Assembly (NCBI GenBank): GCA_004802725.1
Contig: SGPM01000340.1
Location: 1-28,841 of the forward strand
Direction: 5' to 3'
DNA from: Antrodiella citrinella
Taxonomy: Eukaryota > Basidiomycota > Agaricomycetes > Polyporales > Steccherinaceae
Length of the DNA stretch: 28,841 bases
Shown: positions 10,738 to 20,101 of the stretch, piece after piece
Layout: each line of letters begins with the position of its first letter
How positions within the stretch are numbered: the stretch's first letter is position 1
Position numbers and translations under genes: made by a program
The notes under the pieces: generated by a model
Database searches by the model: none
Told to the model about the DNA's origin: nothing
What the model saw: only the letters and a program-made list of their open reading frames with translations

Positions 10738-13700
10738 ATGCCGCGTTGCAATGGATGTGGACGTGACGACTTCACCTTCCAAGGATTACAGAGCCATCGT
10801 CGCCAAACCCAGAATCCTTTATGCATCGCCGATATACAAGAACGGGCTCTTCCTGGCTTGTTTGATGAGAACCCGGCCCCCCATATCGAGGACGATTTCT
10901 CTGACGACGAAGATGACGATGACGATGGACAAGATGTTCCACTAGGTGGTCCTTTTTTTGAAGAAGGTGGTGATGAAGAGAATGCTGTTGTCGAGATGGA
11001 GGAGGATGATGATGGCAACGATGATGACGAGGACGATGAGGACGAGAACGACAGTCTCGCTGGCAATGTCGACTACGATGAAGGCCCCGGATGGGAGCCG
11101 CCTCCCCTTCCTGTCCCTGTCGCCCCTGTTGCGGTGGAGGCTGACCCACCACCCCCACCTGCTGGACGTCAGCATGTTGAGGACTCTCTACGGCAGGAGA
11201 TTTTTGTTGAACACTATCCCTCTGCATGTGCGGGCAAGCCGATCCGACAAACAGCCCCATCGTTCTCTTCGTACGGTGCAGCAGAGGCCAATAACCCATA
11301 CGCTCCATTCCCAACACGGATGGATTGGGAAATTGCGCGGTGGGGAAAGATTTTTGGGCCTGGCTCCAATGCAATGGATCGCCTGTTGGCAATTAAAGGG
11401 GTTTGTTTTTCTCATCTTATGTTCGCACATACAGTGTCTGATTGTCTTCACAGGTTCCCGAAGCCCTGGGATTGTCCTATCATACCACTCGTCAAATCAA
11501 CAAGGTCATTGATGCGCTGCCAGCAAGCCGCCCTCGCTTCCACTGCAAAGAAGTCACAGTTGGAGGTGAGGCATTCGAGGTCTACTACCGCGACTCATTG
11601 GAATGTGTAAAGGCACTTTATGGTGACCCCTCTCTTGCAGCGGACCTCATCTTCAAGCCCGAGAAGCATTACACCGACGCTGACCACAAACGCATGTATC
11701 ATGATATGCATACCGGGACATGGTGGTGGGATGCACAGGTATGTCCATGATGCACGTGCTACTGTCTGTTTCTAAAGAACAATGATACTCTCTAGCGGAC
11801 AGTGGAACTCGACCATCCAGGCAGTACTAGCGCGACAATTGTGCCGATCATTATCTCCTCCGACAAGACCCGCCTTACTCAGTTCAAAGGAAAGTCAGCG
11901 TATCCTGTCTACATGACCATCGGCAATCTTCCAAAGGAGGTGCGGCGTAAACCATCCATGCAAGGGCAAATTCTCCTCGCTTATCTGCCGACCTCTCGTC
12001 TGGAACACATCACTGTCAAGGCTGCACGACGAAGATCAACAGCAAACCTGTTCCATGCATGCATGCGAAAGATCCTTCAGCCACTGCACGGTCCAGGCAA
12101 CGACGGTGTGGAATTGACCAGTGGTGATGGGGTTGTTCGCAAATGCTATCCCATCTTCGCTGCACACGTAGGCGATTATCCGGAGCAGGTGCTGGTGACC
12201 GGCGTGAAGACAGGACAGTGTCCATGCTGTAATGTCCCCGCGGACAGTCTAGGAGACCACAATCACGATTATGGCTGGCGTAATATTGATGCGGTCTTGA
12301 ATGCCTTAAGGATCGCTGACGATATGCTTCGCAAGAACGCTTGTAGCGCAGCAGGTATCAAACCGATCCATCAACCGTACTGGCAGGATCTACCCTACGC
12401 GAACCCTTTCCGTGCGATCACTCCAGATATTCTTCACCAGCTGTATCAAGGAGTTATCAAGCATCTTGTTGCATGGATCAAGACCGCCTATAGCGAAGCA
12501 GAGATCGATGCTCGATGTCGTCGCCTTCCCAAGAACCACCATGTACGCGTCTTCACGAAGGGGATCTCATCCCTGTATCAGCTTACTGGCCGTGAGCATG
12601 CTGACATTGCTCGCATTCTTCTCGGTCTTATCATCGACATGCCTCTGCCTGGTGGAGCATCTCCTGTGCGTCTCGTACGTGCTGTCCGTGCGATCTTGGA
12701 TTTCCTTTACCTTGCGCAGTACCCAGTTCACACGACTGAAACATTGTCTCTTCTCGACGACGCCCTTGATCGATTCCACGACAACAAGGACATCTTCATG
12801 GATCTTGGTGTACGCAATTCGTGGGCAATCCCGAAGCTCCACTTCCTTCGCCACTACTCCTACTTTATTCGACGTCTCGGAACTACCGACAACTACAATA
12901 CGGAGAGTACAGAACGACTTCACATTGATCTCGCGAAGGACGCGTATGCCGCTACAAATGCAAAGGATGAGTTTCCGCAAATGACGCTGTGGTTGGAGCG
13001 GCGAGAGAAGCTGTTCCGTCACGAGAATTATATTGGTTGGTGTCTTGATGGTCGTCCCGCTCGGTTGCCCTCTCGTGTGGCTCATGGACCTCCCGCGGAC
13101 CGTCTTCAAATGACGAAACATCCATCCCAAAAGGCTGTTACATTCGAGCGGGTGGCAGCCGACTACGGTGCCCCCTTTTTTGTTGATGCACTCGCTCGGT
13201 ATATCGTGAAATGGTGCAACCCCGAGTACACTCCGGCCCAGGTGGAACAAGCATCTAATGATGTTCCTTTTCTTTTCCGGTAAGTCTATATCACGCTACC
13301 ATGTTGTACTTAGGCTGACCGTGATCGTTGGTCAGTTCCGTTCCCGTCTATCACAAGGCCAAAATGTGGCTCGGTGATCTCAACAACCATCGTATATTGA
13401 CAGATGAGTTTGATGTCATCCACGCCACACCTTCGAGGAAAGACAAACGTGGCCGGACTGTTGATGGCCACTTCGATACAGTCATGGTCAACGATGGGAT
13501 CGGCGGGTCCAGCGGAATCGCAGGTGAGACGTGTCTGACAGCTGTTATGTGTAGTACTCATCGTTCATCTAGGATATCGTGTAGCGCAGATTCGCGTGAT
13601 TTTCACACTGCCAAAAGGCGCCGCACCATTATTTGGTGCAATCGGGCTGTTACCCCCCCAGTATCTCGCATATGTGGAATGGTTTACCGCGTTTGGTGTC

Positions 13701-13925
13701 CCCGATGTCAACCACCGCTTGTTCAAGATAAAGCGAGTGGTACGAGATGGCGATAGGCTAGCCTCCATCATTTCACTCCGCGCCATTCGTCGTAGCGTAT
13801 ATTTGTTTCCTATGTTTGGCCCCGTTGCACCTAGAGATTGGACCAGTGGCAATGTTTTGGACAGATGTAGTACATTCTATGTGGACTCGCTCTCAGATAG
13901 ACACGCATTCCACACAATACATTGA
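10738..13925 (+). CDS. Plavaka (CACTA-like superfamily) transposase (990 aa, 5 exons)
   Basis: This gene encodes the predicted transposase of the inner element. Exons are 10738-11400, 11454-11738, 11796-13279, 13336-13523 and 13573-13925. The four introns are 49-57 nt with consistent phase, giving 991 codons with no stop. A zinc-finger-like N-terminus (CNGCGRDDFTFQGLQSHRR) is followed by a strongly acidic Asp/Glu region at about residues 45-115. The family core follows: FPTRMDWEIARWGKIFGPGS, HDMHTGTWWWDAQ, IISSDKTRLTQFKGKSAYPV, YMTIGNLPKEVRRKPS and LLAYLPTSRL. Downstream are CPCCNVP, FRAITPDILHQLYQGVIKHL and FLRHYSYFIRRLG. The C-terminal part (PPQYLAYVEWFTAFGVPDVN, YLFPMFGPVAP, FYVDSLSDRH) matches the typical Plavaka tail. 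Length is close to the family norm of about 1000 aa. ATG 10738 directly precedes the zinc-finger motif and follows a likely leader-intron acceptor. The gene looks intact. Confidence 0.93.
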
Positions 13926-13958
13926 TTTATACTCGTTTATGATGTCTCATCTGTAAGC

Positions 13959-13983
13959 TGTATAATTGTGCAAGAATTAGACC
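13959..13983 (+). repeat. Plavaka subterminal direct repeat, right copy
   Basis: TGTATAATTGTGCAAGAATT plus AGACC is a near copy of 7147-7170 in the same orientation. It lies 33 nt downstream of the transposase stop codon. Confidence 0.45.
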
Positions 13984-14111
13984 TGATGTTGAGCTCTCGC
14001 ACAATTTTGAACATTTTAGGCATGATTACCTGGGATACGGATCCTACGTGTATTATGATCCAGTTATGTATTTTACAACCAGCTTGTATAGATTTGACAT
14101 AATTAGGCAGG

Positions 14112-14129
14112 GAGGTTTTTCCTGATGCG
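14112..14129 (-). repeat. Plavaka right terminal inverted repeat
   Basis: GAGGTTTTTCCTGATGCG is the exact reverse complement of 7098-7115. Confidence 0.8.
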
Positions 14130-14150
14130 CTAGCGCGACATGGATGTACC

Positions 14151-14157
14151 TATAAAA
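14151..14157 (+). promoter_or_regulatory. TATA box of the hAT-borne small gene
   Basis: TATAAAA lies 124 nt upstream of the ATG at 14275 and only 22 nt beyond the Plavaka right end. Any upstream promoter elements of this gene have been moved 7 kb away by the insertion. Confidence 0.5.
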
Positions 14158-14274
14158 GATGTCAGTTCGAGGAGTCTTTACGAACTTTGAAGTACCACCG
14201 CACGACCAAGTCCCTGCACTGGCAGTGAACAACGAAGCATTGCGACCGATTTCGGCTCATAACACCTTCGTCCA

Positions 14275-14990
14275 ATGTCTCAGTACGTACTGCGTTTATT
14301 CAGATGTATTTGAAAATGACTCACCGTGAATCTCTTCAGTCAAATTCCGGGACTCTTGAGCCCGCCAGAATCCCCTTCATTGTCTGAAGCCCTGATCACA
14401 CCTGGTTAGTGAAATATCGTGTTGTGCTGAAAAGTTGTCCATACTCAGTCACTTCTCGAACGAGTCGAACCTCCATTTCACCTGAACGGCGGGAGTTCAC
14501 CCCCGTTTCTGACTCGGAAGGGGACAAGACGGACACGGAAGAGTCTACGGGCATGTCAAGCGCAGACACAGAGTTTGCGAGACTTTTTGAAGCTCTCCAC
14601 GCACTCTACTCAAGTCCTCAGTACGCCGGTGATCGTTCCGCCGGGACTCTGCCGATCCTGCGTCGCTTTCATCCTGAGCTACGCCCACCCGGATATGTTG
14701 TGCTCTTGAGCTCTGCAGAGCGTGGCGCTGTTCAGGAGTTTCATCGTGCCTTTGAGCGCACAGCTCGTGATCAGAATGGATTCAGCAGGGAGGGAACCGT
14801 GGATGCCATGCAGGAGGAGTTCACTGCTTTGCTTGGATTCCTTTCGCAAACAATTCCCGCATTGGCGCGAGCTGGTCTGGGTCGATATCAGCGTGTGGTC
14901 ATAGGTATCATGCAGCTGTTCTTGGATGGGTTGAAGGCAATGGTGGACAATGATGAGCGGGTTGTTGGGACTGTGCGTCGTTCTATTTGA
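14275..14990 (+). CDS. Unknown protein carried by the hAT element (204 aa, 3 exons)
   Basis: I do not recognise this protein. Exons are 14275-14282, 14340-14404 and 14449-14990. The first exon is only 8 nt (M-S plus two bases), and both introns (57 and 44 nt) keep phase, giving 205 codons. The first 65 residues are Ser/Thr/Pro-rich with an acidic patch (SDSEGDKTDTEES). The rest is predicted mostly helical: EFARLFEALHALYSS, PILRRFHPELRPPGYVVLLS, AVQEFHRAFERTARDQNGFS, then ALLGFLSQTIPALARAGLGR and MQLFLDGLKAMVD. There is no signal peptide or clear membrane segment. It ends about 240 bp before the hAT right end and is divergent from the transposase, so it is probably element cargo, either a transposition helper or a captured host gene. 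Confidence 0.65.
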
Positions 14991-15110
14991 TGGTATAGGT
15001 AGGTTTGAAAAGTGTACATGGATGTGATTATGATACTACGTTGAGTGCGAAGGAGTCAAGCCTCGAAACCGGCGAGACGACAGGATGAACGGAGTGAATG
15101 CGTCGCAAAA

Positions 15111-15228
15111 GCGCTCACCTCAAGGTCACCCTGATGTGACCTCAAGGTGCCACGTGTCCACCTTGATGTCGCTCCAAGGTGACCAGCCGCGAAGCCGTCA
15201 AGGTAAGATGTGACCTTGCTTCAAGTCG
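15111..15228. repeat. hAT right subterminal repeat zone
   Basis: AAGGTCACC, AAGGTGACC and related words (TGTGACCT, ACCTTGATG, TCAAGGTG) recur through this stretch, with CACGTG at 15151-15156. The same vocabulary occurs in inverted orientation next to the left end (2685-2790), supporting that both ends belong to one hAT family. Confidence 0.7.
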
Positions 15229-15578
15229 ACCTTGTCTCGCGGCAACACTACATCCAGACCAGCAGCGAGAACGGTGTTTCCGTCGGTTGCGAGCGCCATT
15301 GGGTGTGCGCTCCGATGGTAGCCATCTGCAATTGACCCGAAAAGTGCCATTGCAGTCGACGCTACGGCATGGCGTGTTTCTGCGCAGTGAAACAAATAGG
15401 CAACCTGCACGCAACCGCTCTGGTATACGTGGGCGTCGCTGAACTGTCCTGAGGTCTCGGCACCCTCCTGGAGAGGTGGAGACGGTGTTGCGGCTTGCGA
15501 GGAGCCTGATGCGTCGTGTAAACGAAGATCGCGAAATGCGCTTGTCATAGCGAGTGCCGGGGCGGAGGTGGTGCTCAT
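15198..15578 (-). pseudogene. Gene truncated by the hAT right end
   Basis: A minus-strand frame starts at ATG 15578-15576 (MSTTSAPALAMTSAFRDLRL) and runs 109 codons to the hAT end at 15251. It then reads about 17 residues of transposon sequence (PRDKVDLKQGHILP) to a stop at 15198. A TATAAAG on the minus strand at 15627-15621 lies 43 nt upstream, which supports a real 5' end. The visible part is Ala/Ser-rich, with HVYQSGCVQVAYLFHCAETR and MALATDGNTVLAAGLD. I recognise no domain. The missing 3' part is not found on the far side of the transposon near 2661, so the element's flanks are not the two halves of this gene. Confidence 0.4.
15229..15251 (-). repeat. hAT right terminal inverted repeat
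   Basis: ACCTTGTCTCGCGGCAACAC plus TAC is the exact reverse complement of 2662-2684. Confidence 0.9.
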
Positions 15579-15627
15579 CGTGTGTGGGTTAAAGGAGGAC
15601 ACCCACGGCGCCGAGCCACACTTTATA

Positions 15628-16082
15628 CCACAGGCGCTAAGCGTCACGTGGCAAACGCGTTGTGCGCATGTCAATACTTGCTGTTTTTCCCTGTGTGGAC
15701 TTCTGCACTTCCTTCCCAGTATGAACTTATGCTTTGTGTGTTTGAACAGGTGGCCCGTACAACCCTCTCGCATCGTCTCTGGGTCAGTGCGTGTTCATTC
15801 CGCGCGGCTCTGAGTCTTTGACTGAGGTCCCACCGCGTTGCGACTTCTCAGACATTCACAAAACGCGCGACGGGAGCCTGGATTTCCTTCAGAGTATCAC
15901 GTATTGCGTCTTGGTCCTCCTCGTGTTTTCTGCGAGTTTTTCTTAGGTTCTGAGGTGCTGTTCTTTCATCGCCTCGTGTCCTCATCCTCATCCATCACGG
16001 ATCGAAATGCACCGGAAGCCTCGTATATAAAGACGACCAAGAGGGCTCTCAAGACTCTTTTGCGACTCTTCCCCCCACTGCG
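15628..16082 (+). promoter_or_regulatory. Promoter region of the first paralog (TATA at 16024-16031)
   Basis: TATATAAA at 16024-16031 lies 59 nt before the ATG. Upstream, TTGACTGAGGTCCCACCGC (15818-15836) is identical in all 19 bases to 20653-20671, which sits at nearly the same distance from the second paralog. The TCGTATATAAA context, a CTGTTTTTCC block farther upstream and a C-rich run before the ATG are also shared. The region also separates this gene from the truncated minus-strand gene. Confidence 0.65.
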
Positions 16083-17067
16083 ATGCTGCAAGCTATTGGA
16101 CTTTGGCTTCTTCAGCTCGTCTTGAGGCGTGTTGTACCCGGACCCCGATCTGATGAACGCAGTAGCCCTGGTTTGACCATCAATCTGTGGCTCTTTCCCT
16201 TCTTCTTCATAAGTACCCATCGTTCCGATCCCGCCCTTGAGAGGCACGACAGGCGCGAGGATTCGCCTGGTTTCATCGTACCCATACCTCCTCCGCGTTC
16301 GCCACCTGCTGACCGCAGCAGCGTGGAATACTACAACCGCGCTACCCAGAGCTCGACCTCCGACTCCGATGTCGAGATTAGCGAGGTAAATAGGTAAGCT
16401 CTACCAGCAATGACCACGTCTCCGAGACCCGTCTCGACCGAACCGACCACTTCAGTGCCTCCATCACCAGCCAGCATATCCCCCAGAGCCTGTGCTCACG
16501 CTCGAACTCGGACCACACCGCTTCCGGTTCGCATCATGCTATGGAAACTCGCTCTCACCAACGGCACTCTGGGCATACGCAGGTTGAATCCCTCCTGATC
16601 CCCAAACCGAAAGGTGCCTTGGGGAGACCGAACGGAGGAGGGTACAGCTTGAGAACGGCGTTGCGGTGGTCGGATAGGAGCTATCACGACGTCTATGTGG
16701 GTCATCCTCCTGCAAATACAACATTTGTACTCACTGTTTACCCAGTGGTTCGTCAAGGAGTTGGCGAAGGGCGAGATGAAGCCAGGTGTCTCGTTCACGC
16801 GGCAACCTGCCTGCGCGTTTGCAATTATCAAGGATATGGTGAGCAGACCATGTTTTCCACCTATGACGTCCTGGTATTCACGCGGAGAGAATACAGTCCG
16901 CCGACCTCTATCCATTCCTCGAGAAGTATGAAGATCTGTGGCCCGTCGACGACTTCATCCGTTCCAGTCTATCGACCCTCAACACTGCCCACAAGAAATT
17001 CGTCAACCGGAACCCCGGCAACGAGACCCGCGCGTACACGGACTTCCTCCACTTGTACCAAGGATGA
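16083..17067 (+). CDS. Conserved basidiomycete-type protein, paralog A (271 aa, 4 exons)
   Basis: The function is unknown. Exons are 16083-16393, 16456-16696, 16746-16838 and 16897-17067. Introns are 62, 49 and 58 nt, phases agree, and there are 272 codons. The N-terminus has two short hydrophobic stretches (AIGLWLLQLVLRR and INLWLFPFFFI), possibly a signal or membrane anchor. A Ser/Pro-rich linker follows. The C-terminal domain, shared with the gene at 20946, reads GRPNGGGYSLRTALRW, YHDVY, WFVKELAKG, VSFTRQP, then LYPFLEKYEDLWPVDDFIRS. Pieces of this pattern (GGGY, LYPFL-x-x-YE-x-LWPV-x-DF) seem familiar from uncharacterised Agaricomycete proteins, but I can name no domain. Exon 3 is 93 nt in both paralogs, supporting the model. 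ATG 16083 follows the TATA box and matches the start of the paralog. Confidence 0.8.
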
Positions 17068-18012
17068 GGAGTCGAGCTGCCGTAGCCAATTCTGAAGCGG
17101 GGATACACGAGCGTCGAGCACACAGTCCGAGCTGCCCAATCCTTCTCGATCTATGAACACCCACAATCATTTCATGTCTTCCTCCCACCATCCATGTTTT
17201 CTCTTTCTCAGGATGTATTACTATTCTTTCGACGCCGGAACGTCATGCATGCGACAGGCACGCTTTCGTATTGTATTTTGATATGGTGCGTCGGTGTACG
17301 ATTAGGAGTGGTGTACTGTATAGTACTCCTGCCCATGATTCTTGTTGCGACCCATACCTCATCTGAACCAGGCAGCAGAGAAGTCTAGCAACATGGAGTC
17401 TGACGCGCGAGGCGAATAAATCCCAGGAGTGTTGAGGAGGCCGCCTCCGACGGACGAGGTTCATGGACGCGACCGGAGAGTCCGGCAAAAAATGAAGCAA
17501 CATGAATTGTTTGAGACCTTCTCTACTTGCACATACGAGTAAGGTAACGGCGAGTACACACGCCCGCGTTGACACAGTGATATCCGGAAAGTAGACGAGA
17601 GAATTTCCAGTAAACTGACGATGATATACGAGTAGAAGACTCAGCATGAACAAAAATAGATGAACTGACCGTATGTACAGTCTACCCAAAGAACGCACCC
17701 TCGATATTCCACCTCAGACCAGGCTCAGATCCGGTGGTACTCAAGAGAGCATCGTAGCAAATCTCCCGGGTTGGTCAAATTCGTCCATGACAAAGAAACG
17801 CGTTGCGTTGGATCCCCAGGATGCGACTCCAACCTGAAGCTTGGATCTTCGCCTTGATCTTCGCAGGTCATTTCCAGCTGAAAGAGGTGAGTTACGACGT
17901 TGATGCACCCGAAACAGCTTCCGGAGAGCTGAAGATGCATTTGCGAGGCATTACTAGTAGTAGAAGGTGTGAGCGAGTGAGCACACAGAGATACGTAAGT
18001 CACGGGTCACCA
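17068..18012. other. Intergenic, no convincing gene
   Basis: Open frames on both strands are short and lack domains. A plus-strand frame from about 17803 runs in phase into the first exon of the next gene, so that gene's coding sequence could begin farther upstream than annotated. Confidence 0.4.
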
Positions 18013-18677
18013 ATGCTGCCGTCAGTGCCGAAATCCAACCTGAGTCCAAATATTCAACATCACTCGTAAGTTGAAACTTGAAAGTCTCTCCTGATACTAC
18101 TACTACTAGTGATAGACAGTACATGCCTCCGATGAAAACCTCGGCCATCCTCCCCACTACTACCGCGTCGGGATCCCTGAAGAGGAAACGCGAACATAAT
18201 CTCCCTTCGACCGGCGGTCAGGCAACATCGTCTGCTGACGCTCAGCCCTCCACTAGTAAACGCCACCATTCGGACAGTGTAAATGGGGTTGCATGTGAGG
18301 CTACTCGTTCCCTTCTCTGCCTGCCTCGTGCTCATATTCTCTGTTTCCCAGCACTTCAAAAACGATTGGAGAGATCAAGGGAAAAAATGGTTGATACTTT
18401 TTTCCGTGGCGAACGTGAAGCACAGGAACGAGCAGAAAGGTGCCTGTCTCTCCTACGGAAAGAGCACGCTAGCCTGAAAGCCATGCACACTCAAGAATGC
18501 GAGGATCACGCTGTGATGCGACGAGTTCATCGTTCGGTCGAGGACGATTTGAAGAGGGAGCGACAGAAGAGGGCTCGCGCGGAGGAGAGGCTGGATTACG
18601 AGCAAAAAGCCCGACAAAGGCTCCTGCAGGAACTGCAAGAGCTGAAGGAGAGGCATGCGCGGGACATAGAGGAATGA
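18013..18677 (+). CDS. Small coiled-coil protein (187 aa, 3 exons)
   Basis: I recognise no family. Exons are 18013-18065, 18110-18294 and 18352-18677. The 44-nt intron has a CTGATAC branch-like site and the 57-nt intron ends TTTCCCAG. Both keep phase, giving 188 codons. The first 80 residues are Ser/Thr/Pro-rich with a basic KRKREH patch that could be a nuclear signal. From about residue 80 to the end the protein is a long charged heptad-like helix rich in Glu, Arg and Leu: LQKRLERSREKM, ERAERCLSLLRKEH, EDDLKRERQKRARAEERL, RQRLLQELQELKERHARDIE. It may serve for dimerisation or scaffolding. ATG 18013 is the first in frame after GGTCACCA. A later ATG at 18123 would drop the first exon. Confidence 0.6.
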
Positions 18678-19179
18678 AAGTTGGCGGGAAAAGACAAGGG
18701 GACGAACTGTGAACGCGTTGAAGCGGGAAGGGTGCAGAAGCTTTGCGTTTAGCATATTTTGGCGGAGGTAAGGAGGTCGTCTTTCGTGGTTCCGGGCGTA
18801 TATTGTTTCTACACCACCGAGACATGGGTCACGACATGATGGATATCCGCACTTGAATGTATACATGCATCTATATTTCAGTACCGCGGACTTCCTTTGT
18901 TCAGGCTCATCTGCTTTCGCTGTTCGTTCTCATTGCTAGGGTGCGCATCGTAAGGACTTCCCATATCCAGAATGACGTCGTCGCTATCACAACATGGCTT
19001 GAGGTTTGTGAGGACTCGACTGCTCAGTAGAGCTTTTCACTGGCTTCGGATGCTCAAGACTTCATGTCACTGGCAAGGATATCTTGCTGCAGGTCGTTGA
19101 GATCATTGAGGTCCCCGTGATTGAATCGCGTATCTCTTGTTCCACTCGATATACAGAGGAAAGGTATATTCATTTCCTG
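18678..19179. other. Intergenic, no gene seen
   Basis: This is the 3' flank of the coiled-coil gene. No open frame with a domain or a consistent splice model is visible on either strand. Confidence 0.5.
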
Positions 19180-19500
19180 CAGTAAAAGACGTACAAAAGA
19201 CCAGAACAAGGAAGGCCCTGTGGCCTCAACCGAACCGACAGCTCGCATTCGGAGCCGCCTCTCAAAATGCCTGCGTGCAGTTTAAGTACAGTACACAGTG
19301 ATCACACATGTTCTCATATAGACACTCACCGAGATGTAATTCGTATTCTGCTTTCGGAGGCTGCGACGCTGCGTGTCGGTTCGCATTGAGGCAGATCGTA
19401 GAACGTCTGGAAGCAGATGGCCTAAGTTTCTATCGGCAACGCAAGAAGGTCCTGGAAGACAAGCGTGCTGCCGTGAACCTGTAACATATTGATCAGGAAG
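19180..19500 (-). pseudogene. Decayed minus-strand coding fragment
   Basis: Reading down from 19500 on the minus strand, one frame gives MLQVHGSTLVFQDLLALPIE and then a stop. Just past that stop another frame continues GHLLPDVLRSASMRTDTQRR and SLRKQNTNYIS to a GTGAGT donor near 19328. A GCACGCAG acceptor near 19270 then leads to HFERRLRMRAVGS. The smooth change of frame suggests an indel in a former gene, or an unrecognised intron. I cannot name the family. Confidence 0.3.
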
Positions 19501-20101
19501 TCGTCTTCGCGTGAGTCACTTTGTACTCACTTGCAGAATACTCGTGTCATGCACATACGCATGGAGGTGTCTTCAGCCGGTCCGCTTTTTTCACTGCAGG
19601 AATATTCGTCTTAAATTTCTTTCACGGTATTATCTGCCGCGACAGACGAGAGGCTAGGCCACGTAGGGAGAATAGGGTCCGGGTGATGTCTTCAACCTGT
19701 TGATCCTTGAATCTGGCTAGATCGATAACAAGAGCAAGGACAGCAGCCGTAAAAACATGGAGCCGGCGTGTATTGGGAAGGCGGATGAGGCGAGGACGTG
19801 GACGTGGACGTGGAGACGACTCGGAGTGTGGGAGATACAGCAGAGGAGATGCAGGAAACAAAAATTGGAGCGTGTTGTCGCCGTTCAAGGAGGCCGTTGC
19901 GATGTGATACAGCGGTATTATCAGGCGTACTAGCAACGTCGAGGGCAGAGGTACTGCTTGATACTGTCGATACATGGGGGTGAGGGCGAGGAGGGCGAGG
20001 AGGCCTTATGCGCGGTATCGCAGTGGCGGACGATTTCCGCGTGAACAGACATAATCGTCGCATCTTCAGAACGATAGAGTCTAGTGGTGAATGAGTGTAA
20101 A
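19501..20101. other. No firm gene; low-complexity stretch
   Basis: A GGACGT hexamer array (GAGGACGTGGACGTGGACGT) lies near 19792-19812, and GAGGGCGAG repeats lie near 19981-20001. Overlapping minus-strand frames (for example the one ending at 19692) contain Pro/Ser-rich translations produced by these repeats, so I do not annotate them as genes. Confidence 0.4.

Larger units (their letters stand above)
7098..14129. mobile_element. Plavaka (CACTA-like) DNA transposon inserted in the hAT element
   Basis: The ends are 18-bp perfect inverted repeats CGCATCAGGAAAAACCTC (7098-7115 and 14112-14129 reversed). Partial inverted similarity continues for another dozen bases. The element is about 7.0 kb and contains two intact divergent genes, a Plavaka transposase and a DUF6532 protein. 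The outermost CG of the repeat is self-complementary, so a 2-bp CG target duplication and an 18-bp repeat cannot be told apart. It sits in the promoter region between the two hAT genes and therefore inserted after the hAT element. Intact frames and perfect termini suggest a fairly recent insertion. Confidence 0.82.
2662..15251. mobile_element. hAT DNA transposon, disrupted by a nested Plavaka element
   Basis: The two ends are 23-bp perfect inverted repeats (2662-2684 and 15229-15251), with TAGTGTTGCC as the core terminus, which fits the YAGNG-type start of hAT elements. Next to each end lies a zone of repeated AAGGTGACC-like words plus one CACGTG. Inside are an intact hAT transposase (minus) and a small plus-strand gene of unknown function. 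Subtracting the nested Plavaka (7098-14129) leaves about 5.6 kb, a reasonable size for a hAT element. hAT insertions normally make an 8-bp target duplication. The flanks here (CGTAATAG on the left, CATCCAGA on the right, for a TAGTG start) do not match, so the two ends may come from separate insertions or a later rearrangement. Confidence 0.8.

Noticed and set aside
10698..11392. Long minus-strand open frames rich in Ser or in His/Arg opposite the Plavaka transposase
   Set aside because: They mirror the acidic Asp/Glu codon run of the transposase and have no independent start, domain or splice support.
7098..14129. Possibility that this element is a KDZ transposon carrying a TET/JBP gene
   Set aside because: The transposase motifs (SDKTRLTQFKGKSAYP, LLAYLPTSRL) fit Plavaka, and the companion gene shows DUF6532 features with no TET/JBP HxD motif.
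15252..15578. Relationship between the truncated gene here and the MIC26/27-like pseudogene (both contain HAVA)
   Set aside because: Only a four-residue match with similar flanking charge; the membrane motif and remaining sequence do not align.
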